A stretch of 64,000 bases of DNA from Glandiceps talaboti. Taxonomy: Eukaryota > Hemichordata > Enteropneusta > Spengelidae. The translations under genes were made by a program, and so were the position numbers. Location: positions 1,037,501-1,101,500 of the forward strand of contig NC_135559.1 in NCBI RefSeq assembly GCF_964340395.1, read 5' to 3'. Under the pieces are notes generated by a model. That model was not told where the DNA came from. It saw only the letters and a list, made by a program, of their open reading frames with translations, and did not search any database. The stretch's first letter is position 1; the number at the start of each line of letters is the position of its first letter. Positions 36,374 through 61,317 of this stretch are shown here, one piece after another.

Positions 36374-37974
36374 CAAACTTTATTCTACACCACATACACT
36401 AGCATAGAGTTGTGGTGTGTTACAAGTTTAGAAAAATAAATTGCATACAATAGAGCTATTACAAGAAAGTATACAAAATTAAACTAAATCAACTCAGCAG
36501 ATAGATAGAAAAATGTCAATGCATGATGTAGACAACACAGGTTTACAAATACTGTTCATGTTTATCAAAATCTGAACTTTTTTTCTATGAGAATGGTTGA
36601 AAGATGATCAACTCAATTATCTTGTATTCAATTAATACTCAAAATTCTAAAATTGTTTTGATATCTGACCGTCCCATAAATAATTTTGTCAATTTAGACT
36701 CTCTTTTATTCACACAATGCCTATCTCATAAATTGCTCATTTCAATTTTATATACACCCTACTCCTAAAATATCAGTAATATTCCTCAAAAAGTTTACTC
36801 ACATAATAACATGATTTAACAATCTATTTTGTTGACTTGTAGACATAAATCGTCAGGGTTACAGTTTAGGCTTGGATACCACTGTGTTCCTAGTATGAGG
36901 TGAGTACTCCCCCTTTACTTGCCACTTTGTCAAATTAACACAGAGAAGAAGAAAATGCACTTTATTTGGGTGATAACAAAGCTATATCATGTTACCTGCA
37001 CTTTCCAACTCATTGAATTCACTCAATCCATCGTCATTATTGTAATGCATTATCTAAATAACAAAGGTCTGTCCATATATGTCTATCCAATATTGAGATG
37101 AACATCTTGAACTATTACATCAATGTTGCAGTGGTGTTAAGTTTCTTGTATCACTCAAAAGTAGTCAGTCATTTTTAGACAAGTATTCTGATAATTTTGT
37201 ACTGTTAACGTTAGATTTGGTACTCAGATGTCAGTATTATAACTTATTAAACTTGGGACCTTCATTGATGAAATGGGACAAGAAGACTGGGAGATTACTT
37301 TTTGTATAATTTATTTTATTAATTTTGCTATACCGTCATATAAAATATCTAGAGATTACCTTTTGTATTTTTATTAATTTTGCAGTCATTTACATCTACA
37401 TGTGATAAGTCAGGATTTCAATTCACCATGCTTGAAAACAAAGAAACATTGGAACTCTTTTACAACCAAATATTTTGTGGAATCAGCTGGTAAGTTTTAA
37501 ATGTTTCGTTACCATGGGGATCAATCATCATATTTGGCTTTGACTAATTACTTTTAAATTAGTCTCTCTGGTTCCATGTAGTCTATAATCCTGCCATAAT
37601 CTACAGATATATTGATAAGTGTCAAACTTATCTTCGTAGATATAATACAACAATTAGAGAAGACAGGTAAGGTAAACCCTCCAGCAGCTGGACAACACAA
37701 AGAACTGTTACAAACTCCTTTGAGGTATGTACTATGCTTGTTATCTTATTGATTATCAAAACCTTATTATGTTCAATGGTGTTAAAAAAAGTTCACCAAT
37801 ATATAATATAATGATGTTAGTTTTTATGTAGTGTTAGCAACCATGAATATACCCTTAGCAAGTGAAATATTCTCAATTTTATCCGTTTTTTTCTGTAGAT
37901 GTCACGTGTGTAAACAACCTCAGAAGAACATGCCAACTTTAAAGCAACATATAATACGACACACAGGAAGTTAA
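33914..37974 (+). CDS. APTX: Aprataxin-like DNA adenylate hydrolase, FHA replaced by acidic repeats
   Basis: In the family, aprataxin removes 5'-AMP from abortive ligation ends and acts in the nucleus and mitochondria. Exons: 33914-34837, 35601-35719, 36843-36899, 37386-37489, 37640-37724, 37899-37974. Phases agree and give 454 residues. An in-frame TGA two codons upstream of the ATG supports this start. Residues about 6-257 are 12 repeats ([13 protein letters not shown] plus an 8-9 residue linker). Residues about 275-405 are the HIT domain: [44 protein letters not shown] and the histidine triad HLHLHVI (His 368, 370, 372). Residues 431-451 form the C-terminal zinc finger (C-x2-C-x12-H-x3-H). 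The catalytic motifs look intact. The N-terminal FHA domain of vertebrate aprataxin was not found. A missed upstream exon cannot be fully excluded. Confidence 0.9.
33930..34690 (+). repeat. Coding tandem repeat, 63/66-bp units, 12 copies
   Basis: Each unit encodes a basic KKRR cluster and the acidic serine motif FSDSEDEE, followed by linkers such as TQHTTTKVE or IHTPEKVE. The near-identity of units at DNA level indicates recent expansion or homogenisation. Confidence 0.96.
36334..36372. repeat. (ATCA)n microsatellite
   Basis: Pure tetranucleotide run in an aprataxin intron. Confidence 0.9.
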
Positions 37975-38590
37975 AAGACTTGTACATTATCTGTCATGAT
38001 GATCCAAAATGAAGTGTTATACTTCAGAACTTGGGACGACATCAGAACTTAGGACAATATCAGAACTTGTGATGGGACTTCATCTTTCAAGATTTCAGTA
38101 CAACAGAACCTATGACTTGTTCATCTTTCAAATTTGTGATTCAGACAGGGTTCAAAACATCACAACTCGTTATCAGGCATTTCCATCTTCCGAGTTTTTG
38201 ATCTGAACTCAACGATAGAATTATTAAGAATTACTGGTAGTTATCATGTGATTACAATATGGCACTTTTTTTTCTTTTTCTGGTGGGGGAGGGGGAAGGG
38301 GAGGGAACCATAGCTTCCCAGTTAGTTGTTGTTCTCCATTATCATTTCCCAGTCTGGATAACTAATCAGATGTTGAATAATTACAATTCAGTATTAGAAC
38401 TCAGTGACTAGTTATTTTGGTTAATGGTCGTCATGGACACCATCATGATGACCTCAACTGACCTACTTGAACTTTGCCCTAGCTGTATGCCTTAACTGTA
38501 TTGTAGGTTCATTTTCAATGGCACTGAAAAAACTAATAGATCAGAATCTGAGACTTATTTATCTTTCATGATGTAGATTTAACTTTATGA

Positions 38591-38596
38591 AATAAA
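38591..38596 (+). terminator. Polyadenylation signal, aprataxin
   Basis: AATAAA on the plus strand about 617 bp after the aprataxin stop codon. The convergent GFM1 transcript ends nearby. Confidence 0.5.
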
Positions 38597-38832
38597 AAAA
38601 TCACTTTCTCCTTGTACTTCCTTCTCCCAGATGATCAAAGCAATTCTTGCGAACTCCACATATATCCATATAAATATTTGCAAATATCTGGTAATGAAGA
38701 ACCAAGTAAAAGAATATCATATACTGTATTTTGTATCTGTTATTCAGAATGCTGCAAAAAATATGATGAACTTTGATATAAAAAAAAAGACGGACACCAG
38801 TTGCTTTATAAGAAATGCATTGGCCCATACGT

Positions 38833-38838
38833 TTTATT
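38833..38838 (-). terminator. Polyadenylation signal, GFM1
   Basis: AATAAA on the minus strand about 1.16 kb beyond the GFM1 stop codon and about 240 bp from the aprataxin signal on the other strand. The two convergent 3' ends are therefore closely spaced. Confidence 0.4.
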
Positions 38839-39489
38839 AAAAGTTACTCGTTAAATAAGAAAAACACATTTTTTTATGTTCAAAACAAAAATAGTACAAT
38901 ATGAGCAATGTACATAAATAGTCAACCAACAGTTTGGTTCAAAATGCATTGACAATTTTCAACAAAAACACACAAATATTGCTTAGCATTAATTTGATAG
39001 TTTCAAACCAATCGTTTTCAGATTACAGATGACCACTCTAAAAGAATTACACTTGATGTATAATGCAAAACAAGTAAATATTCAGTTCTCATGATCTGAG
39101 GGAATATGTAAATCCACCATCTTGAATAGTGCATTATGGGAAATGCAATCAATGTGAATTAACTACCATTGTCAATCTGTCACAACATTTTGAAATACAA
39201 ATACATACTTCATTCAAAATAAAGCACTGGATCCTTTTACAAGGAAGAGTACAACGTTTATGATCCCAAAGCTGTTTTGGGATATTTACACAGTATTTGA
39301 GCTCTACCAATAGAGGGCGCTAATGTGTCTCAATATGGTAATCTAGTACCAGTATTAGTTACCTATACTAGAGCCTACAGGAGGATATCAGTCCTGTAAA
39401 CCAAGATGACATATTATGGTAACTACATGTACTGGAGATAATCTCATAGTCCATATGCAGTGTGGATGATAAATTCCCTAATGCATCAG

Positions 39490-39905
39490 TGCCCACTTTT
39501 CTACATCTTATTGAGATTCTGTGATTATAAACTATGTGTATTGAAGAGTATTACTATCACATGGGCTGTGTACTGTCTACAGAATTACAATGTCCTGCAT
39601 CTTATTGACATTCTGTGATCAAAAACTGTGTTTGTTAGTTAAAGAGTTCTGCATCTTATTGAGATTCTGTGATCATAAATTCTGTTTATTGAAGAGTATT
39701 ACTATCTCATGGGCTGTGCACTGTCTACAGATTTACAATGTTCTACATCTTATTGAGATTCTGTGATTATAAACTATATGTGTTGAAGAGTATTACTATC
39801 TCATGGGCTGTGCACTGTCTACAGATTTACAATGTTCTGCATCTTATTGAGATTCTGTGATCATAAATTCTGTTTATTGAAGAGTATTACTATCACGTGG
39901 GTTGT
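39490..39905. repeat. About 110-bp tandem repeat in the GFM1 3' region
   Basis: Four units share CATCTTATTGAGATTCTGTG, GAAGAGTATTACTATC and GGGCTGTG. They end about 90 bp from the GFM1 stop codon and so probably lie in its 3' UTR. Confidence 0.75.
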
Positions 39906-39995
39906 GTATCATCTAAAAATTTACATGCAACTCTTATTAAAATCTCTGATAATGATATACAATAAAATAATTCTCTCTACTAATTATTGTCAACA

Positions 39996-52382
<12,387 letters not shown>

Positions 52383-53239
52383 AGTTGTAAAAAATCACCG
52401 GTGTTCATAGATCATTCATGAGTGCTACAATTTCGTATACACGTACACCACGTTGGTTTCGTAAGAGAACAGATCTGTCATGAGCATGCGTGAATAATAG
52501 TAATTATACCGTTTTACGATTCTTTGAGTACGATACGTAACAGTTGGCAATTTTTGGATATTTTTAGACTCTAAATCGATTTGGGTTCTCTTTATTTCAA
52601 TAAGAGAAGGAGAACAATAATAATAATATTGCTGAATAGTTGCCCAAAATATTAAAATCCAGAATAACGATATCGTCGTAAATTATTAAATGCAGTTCAT
52701 TGAGGCCCTTTAACTAGGTATAGATTACGCATAACATAAAATAATCATTATCATAGGCAGGCCCACAAATCTGCATGTACGTACGTTCACCCGGAGTCCG
52801 GAGCACGGTTATAACTACTAATTTTCCATAAAATGTTATCAGTTTCCCTTTATCGAGAGAATTCCTTAATATATACATAATTTGAAGAATAAAACTAAAC
52901 AAAAATGCAATTAAATCAGAAAGTAAATTATGATTATTTTATGGCCTAAAAAAGACTCGTTAAAACAAGGTATTATAATTTAGTATCCTACTTTGGTCAA
53001 TTTTTGATTTGCAATTCTGTATATTGTCCATTGCCAATTGTATAAAACAGACCCTACATATTGGTTTACTTTTACTCTTACGACGTATACGTACGTAACG
53101 GCCTTCTTCACTTTTTAGTGGGAGAGGTGGGGGGGGGGGGTCTCAACCCGGAAGAACGGTAAAGTTTAAAAATCGCGAAGGAAACCTTCTACATTTTGAT
53201 GTCTTTATAGTTAAAATGTGTAATTCACACTATATCAGC

Positions 53240-53420
53240 GAAACAATAGAAATTATGATAAGACTGTACATTTGGTCTAACATGTCTGAATTCACTTCGC
53301 TGAACAATCCGTTCCACATCTGCGACGCAATAGAATTATGATAAAGGGACTGTGGTCTAATATGTCTGATGTCATATATATAGAATATTCTCGATATGAG
53401 TTCCTGTTCCTTCAAGCTTC
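53240..53420 (-). mobile_element. Possible LINE ORF2 C-terminal relic
   Basis: A minus-strand open stretch contains FNVRSLKEQELISR, then YHNSIASQMWNGL. This resembles the C-terminal tail of non-LTR ORF2 proteins, where R-x-LRS and SI-x-LWNSLP recur. It is short and unsupported by neighbouring polymerase motifs. Confidence 0.38.
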
Positions 53421-53728
53421 TTACATTAAATTTTAAAAAATGAAATTCTAATTGGATTTCAAGAAATTTTAAATTTAGCATAGAGGTATAGAGAACCAGG
53501 GTGATTTTTAGTATGAAATGACAAATACTACGTTTAAATTCGAATGAAATGTCTTGCAGGTCGGAATTATCAATTTATAATTAGGTATAGGTAATTTGCA
53601 TAATCCGTGAGTATTACGTCATGAATATTGATTACTTTTAGTTAGTTTGTGGATAAAACTCCACCACTCTCAATGTTTCTTTGAAATCTTCTGTTTTAGA
53701 ATGTGATAATATTACTGTGGATGTACAA

Positions 53729-56700
53729 ATGTCGCTGACTACAAGACCATGTCGGTCTTTACTCAGATTTCAGTCGAGTTGGTTGAAGTTTTGGATATTA
53801 CTCCTTACTAGTATGTTGTTGTTGCAATTTATGAGCTATTCCGTGTCACTGTACAATAACAACAAGACCAGGACAACAGCAGTAAGTAGTCAACTAAAAC
53901 AAGTTAGTGATGATGCAGTGAGAACTATCGATAATTGTCCACAAGTGACGTGTCCAGTGTGTTCAAAAGAAGTCCCAAGATATGAAAGCGACCTTACGCC
54001 ACTTTCCAAGTTTCTAGAAGAACGTGCCAAACTGACAAGCAACCGGTCGCTGATAATCACCAAAACAAGGGGTATTAATAGGTGAGTTAAAGAAAATATA
54101 AGATCTCAACTGTACCGTGAAATAGAGTATAATTCTTGAGTTTTTAAAGGATAAGGTATAATGTTTCATCTATAAAATTTGGGAGAATTCAGAAATGAAG
54201 GAATGTCAAGTGTCGTTAGCTGTGACACTGTGTGAACCTCCATTCAGGGCTAGTGTTGTCAATATCGATCTATAGAATTCCAAGGCATTGTTAACACAAT
54301 TACCTCGTCCTCGATCACACTGAATAGTGTCAATATCTTTTTTTACCAAAAATAAAAACAAAAACATTTTATAGGAATTTATGTATTCGTAAGCAGAAGA
54401 GAATTTAGTTTAGGATTTCCCTTGCAAACACTATGTTCTCTGTTTTCTCCGTCTCAGTAGCACATTTCTTATCGGTTTTCCGATCCCAGGGCAGACTTGG
54501 TTTCCAAATTTGCGAACTCTATTCATGTTCTGTGATGGTGTAATCTATATCCTGAACACTGTGATGGGGATTTTGTAAGGCTGAACTAGCCCTCTAATTG
54601 CAATGATCTTGATCAAGTTCAAGTTTAAAAGTCAGGTCCGCGAATTCAACTCCTAATACTACTTCTGTCACGGTTTGATCTCTTATTAGTACGTGAAAAA
54701 TACACGAAAATTGCGATGGGGACTTTTCAATATTGAACCTAGCACTCTTCATGCAATGGCTCCGATCACAGTGCTCCGATTAATATCATTAAAAGTCAAG
54801 TAGACGAACCTTAATTGATCTTAAATGTGTTACATCCTTTTTCTTCTTCAGAATCCATCAAATATAACTTTAATTTCTTATCGTATTTCTCATTCTATCC
54901 GTGAAGTTAAGTACATGTGTATATGTAATTTCATTCATTCATTCATTCATTCATTCATTCATTCATTCATTCATTCATTCATTCATTCATTCATTCATTC
55001 ATTCATTCATTCATTCATTCATTCATTCATTCATTCATTCTATGATTTTCTTACACTTTCTTTTTTCTGTCTTCAGAGTTCCAAGTTTTTATATTTCGCT
55101 TCATCCGCCGGACACAGATCAGTCAATAAGCAAAGAAATCCTCTCAGTTGGTCATTGTCGGGGACAGATGGTCAGTAAATTATTAACGATAATGAAAGAT
55201 TGTCCGGATCCAGAGGACGAATATTTTGTTGACGTGGGTGCTCACATAGGTTAGTAGTAGGTTATCTCTCAGAGCAAAGGGAAATTCATAATTTATTTTT
55301 GTTTTACATTAAACTTTGGACAGTCAACAAATTAGTTTGTGAAGTTTGCTAGTTATTATGAAGTGTATACATTATTTTCGTATAAGGACTTATTTGACTT
55401 GTTTATTGAGTCGGCGAATCACAGTTATCATAGAATGTTTAACTTCTAATAACAAACTATTTTCGTTAAAATAAAGCAACAGGTGACGACTTTTTATGAT
55501 TTATTATTAAAATCTTGTTTGATATTTATGACTTCAATAAATAACAAAATCCACTAGAAACGAAAATATTTGCATTACAATGATTCAGAAATGGGAAATT
55601 AAAATATTTTGAAATAAATGTAAATTTAATCTTTAGCAATGATGGTTACCACCGTTTCAACTGTTGTTTAAGAAAGATGACATCACAGCCGTTTCGTGGC
55701 TATATTTTAGCGAGAAAACCGCCTGCATCATTTTCTTTTGTTATTACCCAGGCTTCTTATCTCTATCTGTGGCTATGTCTGGATACAAAACGATGGCATT
55801 TGAACCACTTCCTCACAACTACGCCTTACTGGAAGAAAGCATTCATTTGAACAATATCGGAAAAGAATCAATCCAGGCTTTTAATTTAGCACTTGGTAAT
55901 TACACTGCGAACTACTGTATGTCAGTGGGGAAAACAAACCAAGCATTTGCAAGATTTGAATTGGGTACGTATGATTTCATCACAAGTGGAAATACCTACT
56001 TAAAAACCTTGATTAAACTGTCAATACACGTCTTCTATCACATTACAATTGTCAATAATAAATGTCAATACATGCCTTACATGACACTACAATTATTGCC
56101 TTAAACTATTCTAGTAGAATGTTAATGTCAATACATGTCTTCTATGACATTACAATTGTCTTCTGGCATGTGTAGAACAGTTTGTTGCATAGTAGGGATT
56201 TCACTGATATTTTGCACGTCTAATAAATGACGTCATCTGGTCGTCTACATTACGTTATACCTTAATACGAGGTTTGAGTTCGGTCAATAAAAAAATGATG
56301 ATTAAGTGTGCTTTAGTAAGTAGGACATTGTATTACCTTAGGAAGCAAATACTATCTACGCCAAAACAACGTATAAACTCAGTTGCAGCTCGTGCCCCTT
56401 TAATGTGAAAGTATGCACCTATTACATAATCTAATTACAATATCAATCCGTGACAACAGAAAATAACACCACGGTCCATGTCGTTTGTACCCATGTGAGT
56501 TTATGAATGATTTTTATTCCATAGGAATGTCCAATATGGATTGTAATGCCCAAATGTACACAGCTATAATCAAGCGACTTGATGACGTCATCCCAGACAA
56601 GAAAATATGGTTATTACATATTGACACAGAGGGCTATGCTCCGTCAATCATATATGGTGCTTCAGGACTTATAAATGGCAGGAACCCTCCTAAATATATT

Positions 56701-56892
56701 CATTTTCTTCTTACGAAACGGCGTTCACAGAAAGAACTTGGCATTGATTTAATTCGGTTTTTCACATGGCTTAAACAAGCGGGTTATGAAATGGTTATTC
56801 CTCGATTTGGAGCTTTGAAAGATATCGAGGGTTACGTCAAGTCTTCTGTTGGTGGAACATCAAGTTACGTCATCGCAGAATATATAGGGTAG
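53729..56892 (+). CDS. Type II membrane-anchored FkbM-family methyltransferase
   Basis: Exons 53729-54081, 55077-55249, 55752-55964 and 56525-56892 join in phase to give 368 residues. I start at the ATG at 53729; the same frame upstream has no better ATG. Residues 21-41 are one hydrophobic helix after a short basic tail, which predicts a Golgi/ER type II anchor. A CPQVTCPVC motif follows (about 78-86). The SAM-binding motif VDVGAHIG straddles the intron between exons 2 and 3, followed by AFEPLPHNYALLE and, near the C-terminus, HIDTEGYAPSII. These are the signature blocks of the Methyltransf_21 (FkbM) family, which methylates hydroxyls of small molecules or glycans. The substrate is unknown. 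No clear vertebrate counterpart comes to mind. AATAAA at 56931 follows. Confidence 0.87.
54930..55040. repeat. (TTCA)n microsatellite next to a splice acceptor
   Basis: About 27 pure copies end 36 bp before the acceptor of FkbM exon 2. Confidence 0.95.
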
Positions 56893-56930
56893 ACTTGCTC
56901 ACTCCCTGGACATTTTGTACTGTTTATTTG

Positions 56931-56936
56931 AATAAA
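56931..56936 (+). terminator. Polyadenylation signal, FkbM gene
   Basis: AATAAA 38 bp after the stop codon. Confidence 0.6.
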
Positions 56937-59066
56937 TTTTGTTGAACACAATTGTTCTTTTGTGTGAAATAGCGACCTGAGTGATCGATGAGTGATTGTG
57001 AACTATCGGGTGAACTCTGAACCCATAGCCCTCAGAAGACTACTTGTAACTGGGAAAACTATTTTTTTTTTAAGTTGACAACATTTTCCTTCACAAAATT
57101 TAAAGATCAAGAGGCAAAAAATCTCCAAACGGACTATGCCAGCTGATCACCAAATTTGCTTCGATGGCATTAGCAAATGCTGAAGCAAATTAATTTTGAT
57201 TTCTTTGAAACAATCATAAGGAATACATTATGGACCTCTTCGTTTGTCTGTCCTTTTTTTCGTAATTTGGAAGATAATTCAGATCAATACTACGCTGGAA
57301 AATACAGAAGTGTGAATAATATATGTATTCTGAAACAATTGTACAACCAAACAACTTATCAATATAGCCTATCGAGTACTCGTATTTCAGTTTTTATTTG
57401 AAAATAACTCATACACATCTTGATATTTGATTACAAATATTTTCAAGAAATTTATAACAATTGTGGATATTTTAGTTAGCGTCGAGTCCAAGGTAATTTT
57501 CAAACAAACCATTACATGTATCCGTTTAAATTATCGCAACGAGTATAAAGTTGGCGTCAGATTCAGATTCAGATTCAGCTAGCGTCATATTGAGCGTCAA
57601 ATTCAGCGTCAGATAAATCTGAATTAATACCGTTGAGACGACAGGGGAAGATTCCACTCCACAAGCTTTTGATGGAAGTTGGGATGTCTCTGCTTTTACA
57701 ATTTTTATTTGATTTAAATTACACGTTGAAAAATATATAACCTGTAGTACATTGGCTGTTTATCATGTGAACAACAGCATTGGGCTGATAGATCAGTGCA
57801 GTCAAGATGATATTAATCTGAGTCAGTTAATAATGTCTGTCACCCTATGATGGATCATAATTGTAAAGGATGTATAATTACAAGATACAGAGACTGCTAT
57901 TATCATTGTGATGTTCGTTACATTTTCTAATAAGTATCAAATACAATTATCATAGGTATATACAGTTTGTATGAATTGATGTGCTTTATTGCATTATTTA
58001 CCTATCCCCATCAAGTTGGTACATATAAGGCTTAATAGTCACAACATTAACTGTAATTTTTCATTTACCATCGAAAGAATTAATTCATTGAATTTAACAC
58101 TGTGTGGGTAGAGGCAGTGCATTATTATAAAATCAAACATTTATTTTTCTTACAAGTAACTTATTGTTTTTCCACTTAAAATTGTGCTCCCTGTGTCAAT
58201 TATTTAACAAAGATGTGAGCATCATTGCTTTCAAATAAGTTTTGCATGCTTCTACTGAATTATCTATGCCTTAGAAGCCAAGATGGAAGTATATAATTGT
58301 TACAGTATTCAGGATGTCCTAGAGGAAAATGTCATCAACTGGGGTAGGAATTGGTGAAAGATGTAGTCTTGCTGCCCCTTGTTCTGTACTGATCAATGAC
58401 ACAACACATATCAACCAACAATAAACTGAACATGCTCCCATTCAGAGAAATATATCCCATGTTCCAAAAGTTCATCAACTATATACAAATTAGCAATTGA
58501 TTGACCTCGGGTCACCGATTGACAACAACCTTGGGAAAAAACTTTAGAAGAGTCATATAATAGGCACGATCACGACACACAAACTGAGGTGTTGAACAAG
58601 CGTACCAAGTCCCTCGATGCTGCCACGATAAGTACACTTACACAAAACTTTCCTTGATATTTACAAATTACAACGTCCTAAAGTTAGAACCACGACGGCG
58701 CATGCGTACATTTTGTGAAAACGTTCACATCCTCTCTCTTTTCTATCGTAACGGGGCGCTATATACATTACGCCCGTCATATTTCGATAGTAAACAATAT
58801 TCATAATGTTTGCAAATAAAGGTATTCTCTTTATGTTTTGTTCTTAATGCACAATGTTTTCAGTAACATTGCCCGTTCATGTGGTCTAGTTACGGCGAAC
58901 ACATACAATGTGAAACGTTTTTATAACGATTGGTTCATATTCAAATTAGCAAATGTCAAACCGTAGTGAAAGTTTTCAAAATCTAACCCTCTATCCCTTT
59001 TGCTTACTTTTATTACTGATATTAAAATATATTATAAGCTTTGTCAAATGTGATCACAAGATACAG
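56937..59066. other. Intergenic stretch without recognised genes
   Basis: No exon or domain was recognised. At 57555-57615 short AGATTC and GCGTCA(A/G) repeats occur. The remainder is ordinary AT-rich sequence. Confidence 0.5.
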
Positions 59067-59280
59067 GTGGAGTAGTGGTTAAAGTTGACAACTTGTAAGT
59101 CTAACCTTGTACTGTGTGCTCAAGATCGAATCCGACAACGGATCAATTTTTTTACTGAGATCTTTATTCGAAAGAGATATATGGTAAAAAAAACATTGGT
59201 AATCACAAGCTAAGTAGAATAGAGTAGTGGTTAAAGTTATATACCTCAAAGATTAAGGTTTCTGGTTCTATTCCTAGAAG
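59067..59280 (+). mobile_element. Two SINE-like tRNA-related heads
   Basis: GTGGAGTAGTGGTTAAAG followed 40-45 bp later by GATCGAATCCG, and again AGAGTAGTGGTTAAAG followed by GGTTCTATTCCT, resemble Pol III box A/box B pairs. Both are diverged and neither has a clear tail. Confidence 0.45.
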
Positions 59281-59381
59281 AGTTAATTTCATTCGTAGCA
59301 AACTTTGAGTCTGTGTGTTAAATTCTAATGCATCTTGTCAAAATTGCATAATAACTAATGAGACGATCAACAACACCCCCC

Positions 59382-60411
59382 GAGTAGAGTAGAGTAGAGT
59401 AGAGTAGAGTAGAGTAGAGTAGAGTAGAGTAGAGTAGAGTAGAGTAGAGTAGAGTAGAGTAGAGTAGAGTAGAGTAGAGTAGAGTAGAGTAGAGTAGAGT
59501 AGAGTAGAGTAGAGTAGAGTAGAGTAGAGTAGAGTAGAGTAGAGTAGAGTAGAGTAGAGTAGAGTAGAGTAGAGTAGAGTAGAGTAGAGTAGAGTAGAGT
59601 AGAGTAGAGTAGAGTAGAGTAGAGTAGAGTAGAGTAGAGTAGAGTAGAGTAGAGTAGAGTAGAGTAGAGTAGAGTAGAGTAGAGTAGAGTAGAGTAGAGT
59701 AGAGTAGAGTAGAGTAGAGTAGAGTAGAGTAGAGTAGAGTAGAGTAGAGTAGAGTAGAGTAGAGTAGAGTAGAGTAGAGTAGAGTAGAGTAGAGTAGAGT
59801 AGAGTAGAGTAGAGTAGAGTAGAGTAGAGTAGAGTAGAGTAGAGTAGAGTAGAGTAGAGTAGAGTAGAGTAGAGTAGAGTAGAGTAGAGTAGAGTAGAGT
59901 AGAGTAGAGTAGAGTAGAGTAGAGTAGAGTAGAGTAGAGTAGAGTAGAGTAGAGTAGAGTAGAGTAGAGTAGAGTAGAGTAGAGTAGAGTAGAGTAGAGT
60001 AGAGTAGAGTAGAGTAGAGTAGAGTAGAGTAGAGTAGAGTAGAGTAGAGTAGAGTAGAGTAGAGTAGAGTAGAGTAGAGTAGAGTAGAGTAGAGTAGAGT
60101 AGAGTAGAGTAGAGTAGAGTAGAGTAGAGTAGAGTAGAGTAGAGTAGAGTAGAGTAGAGTAGAGTAGAGTAGAGTAGAGTAGAGTAGAGTAGAGTAGAGT
60201 AGAGTAGAGTAGAGTAGAGTAGAGTAGAGTAGAGTAGAGTAGAGTAGAGTAGAGTAGAGTAGAGTAGAGTAGAGTAGAGTAGAGTAGAGTAGAGTAGAGT
60301 AGAGTAGAGTAGAGTAGAGTAGAGTAGAGTAGAGTAGAGTAGAGTAGAGTAGAGTAGAGTAGAGTAGAGTAGAGTAGAGTAGAGTAGAGTAGAGTAGAGT
60401 AGAGTAGAGTA
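59382..60411. repeat. Pure (GAGTA)206 pentanucleotide array
   Basis: 1,030 bp of GAGTA with no interruption that I can see. The minus-strand ORFs of about 360 codons over this array repeat LLYST and are artefacts of the five-base period. Confidence 0.97.
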
Positions 60412-60697
60412 CCATGTCCATGAGTTTCAGGTGTAACCTGCCATTTTACCAATGTGTGACAGAGAATATGCTCTTAAAATTATATTATTACAAAACTAAA
60501 GGTATTAAAATTGGCACATATTGCTCTAATGTGCATAGTTGTTCGATCACCTGACATGGGGTTGCTAAATGAGAAGATACGACACGTGATCATTCCTGGA
60601 CCATCGCTTACTTATCGTGACATGTTTTTTTTATGAAATGAATTCACCAGATACGGTGGGTAAGAATATCTGATCTCTGACAACATCTCGCAGAAAC

Positions 60698-61269
60698 ATG
60701 ACTGAAGTAAGCCTAACCAAAACAGCATCCACACCGACATACAAGTTTAACGGTTACGCTGACAGTAAGAGTAGTAGGAAGATATTCGATCAGCATGCTA
60801 TCAAGCGATTCCGATTTCTAACGTCGTTCGTCCCAAATCTACGGAAAAGAAAGGAGGGAATGACATCATCAAAGAGAAGAACTACGAGAAACTCGAATTA
60901 TTCGAGACGTCGAAAGTGGAAAAAGAAAACAAAGACACGCCAGGAAAAAGTGGAGAGACAAGAGAGAGGAAAACGGGGCAAAGGAAACAAAATACTTAGA
61001 TCAGCTCGGTTAGAACATCGGGAAAAATCAGCGGCTTACACTAGCACCGAGGTACAAACAACAGATGAATACTTTGTGAACAATGAAACAACGAGACTCG
61101 GTGCGGATAACGATGGTAATGGTGTTAATTCACTGGTTGTGGTGACCAAAGACGGGTCTAATCATAGACAGTATCAAACTATGAGATCCAACTTCAAATT
61201 GAAAACATCTAATGAAGTAGATTCTGTTGATTTGTTACCCGAACTGATCAACAAAGAGGGGAGTAGCAC

Positions 61270-61317
<48 letters not shown>

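Noticed and set aside
53681-53728. Upstream extension of the FkbM frame from a TTG
   Set aside because: The ATG at 53729 gives the expected short basic tail before the membrane anchor.
59318-60452. Minus-strand ORFs of about 360 codons repeating LLYST
   Set aside because: They are translations of the GAGTA array. Any frame is open because the unit lacks stops on that strand, and there is no unique sequence or promoter.
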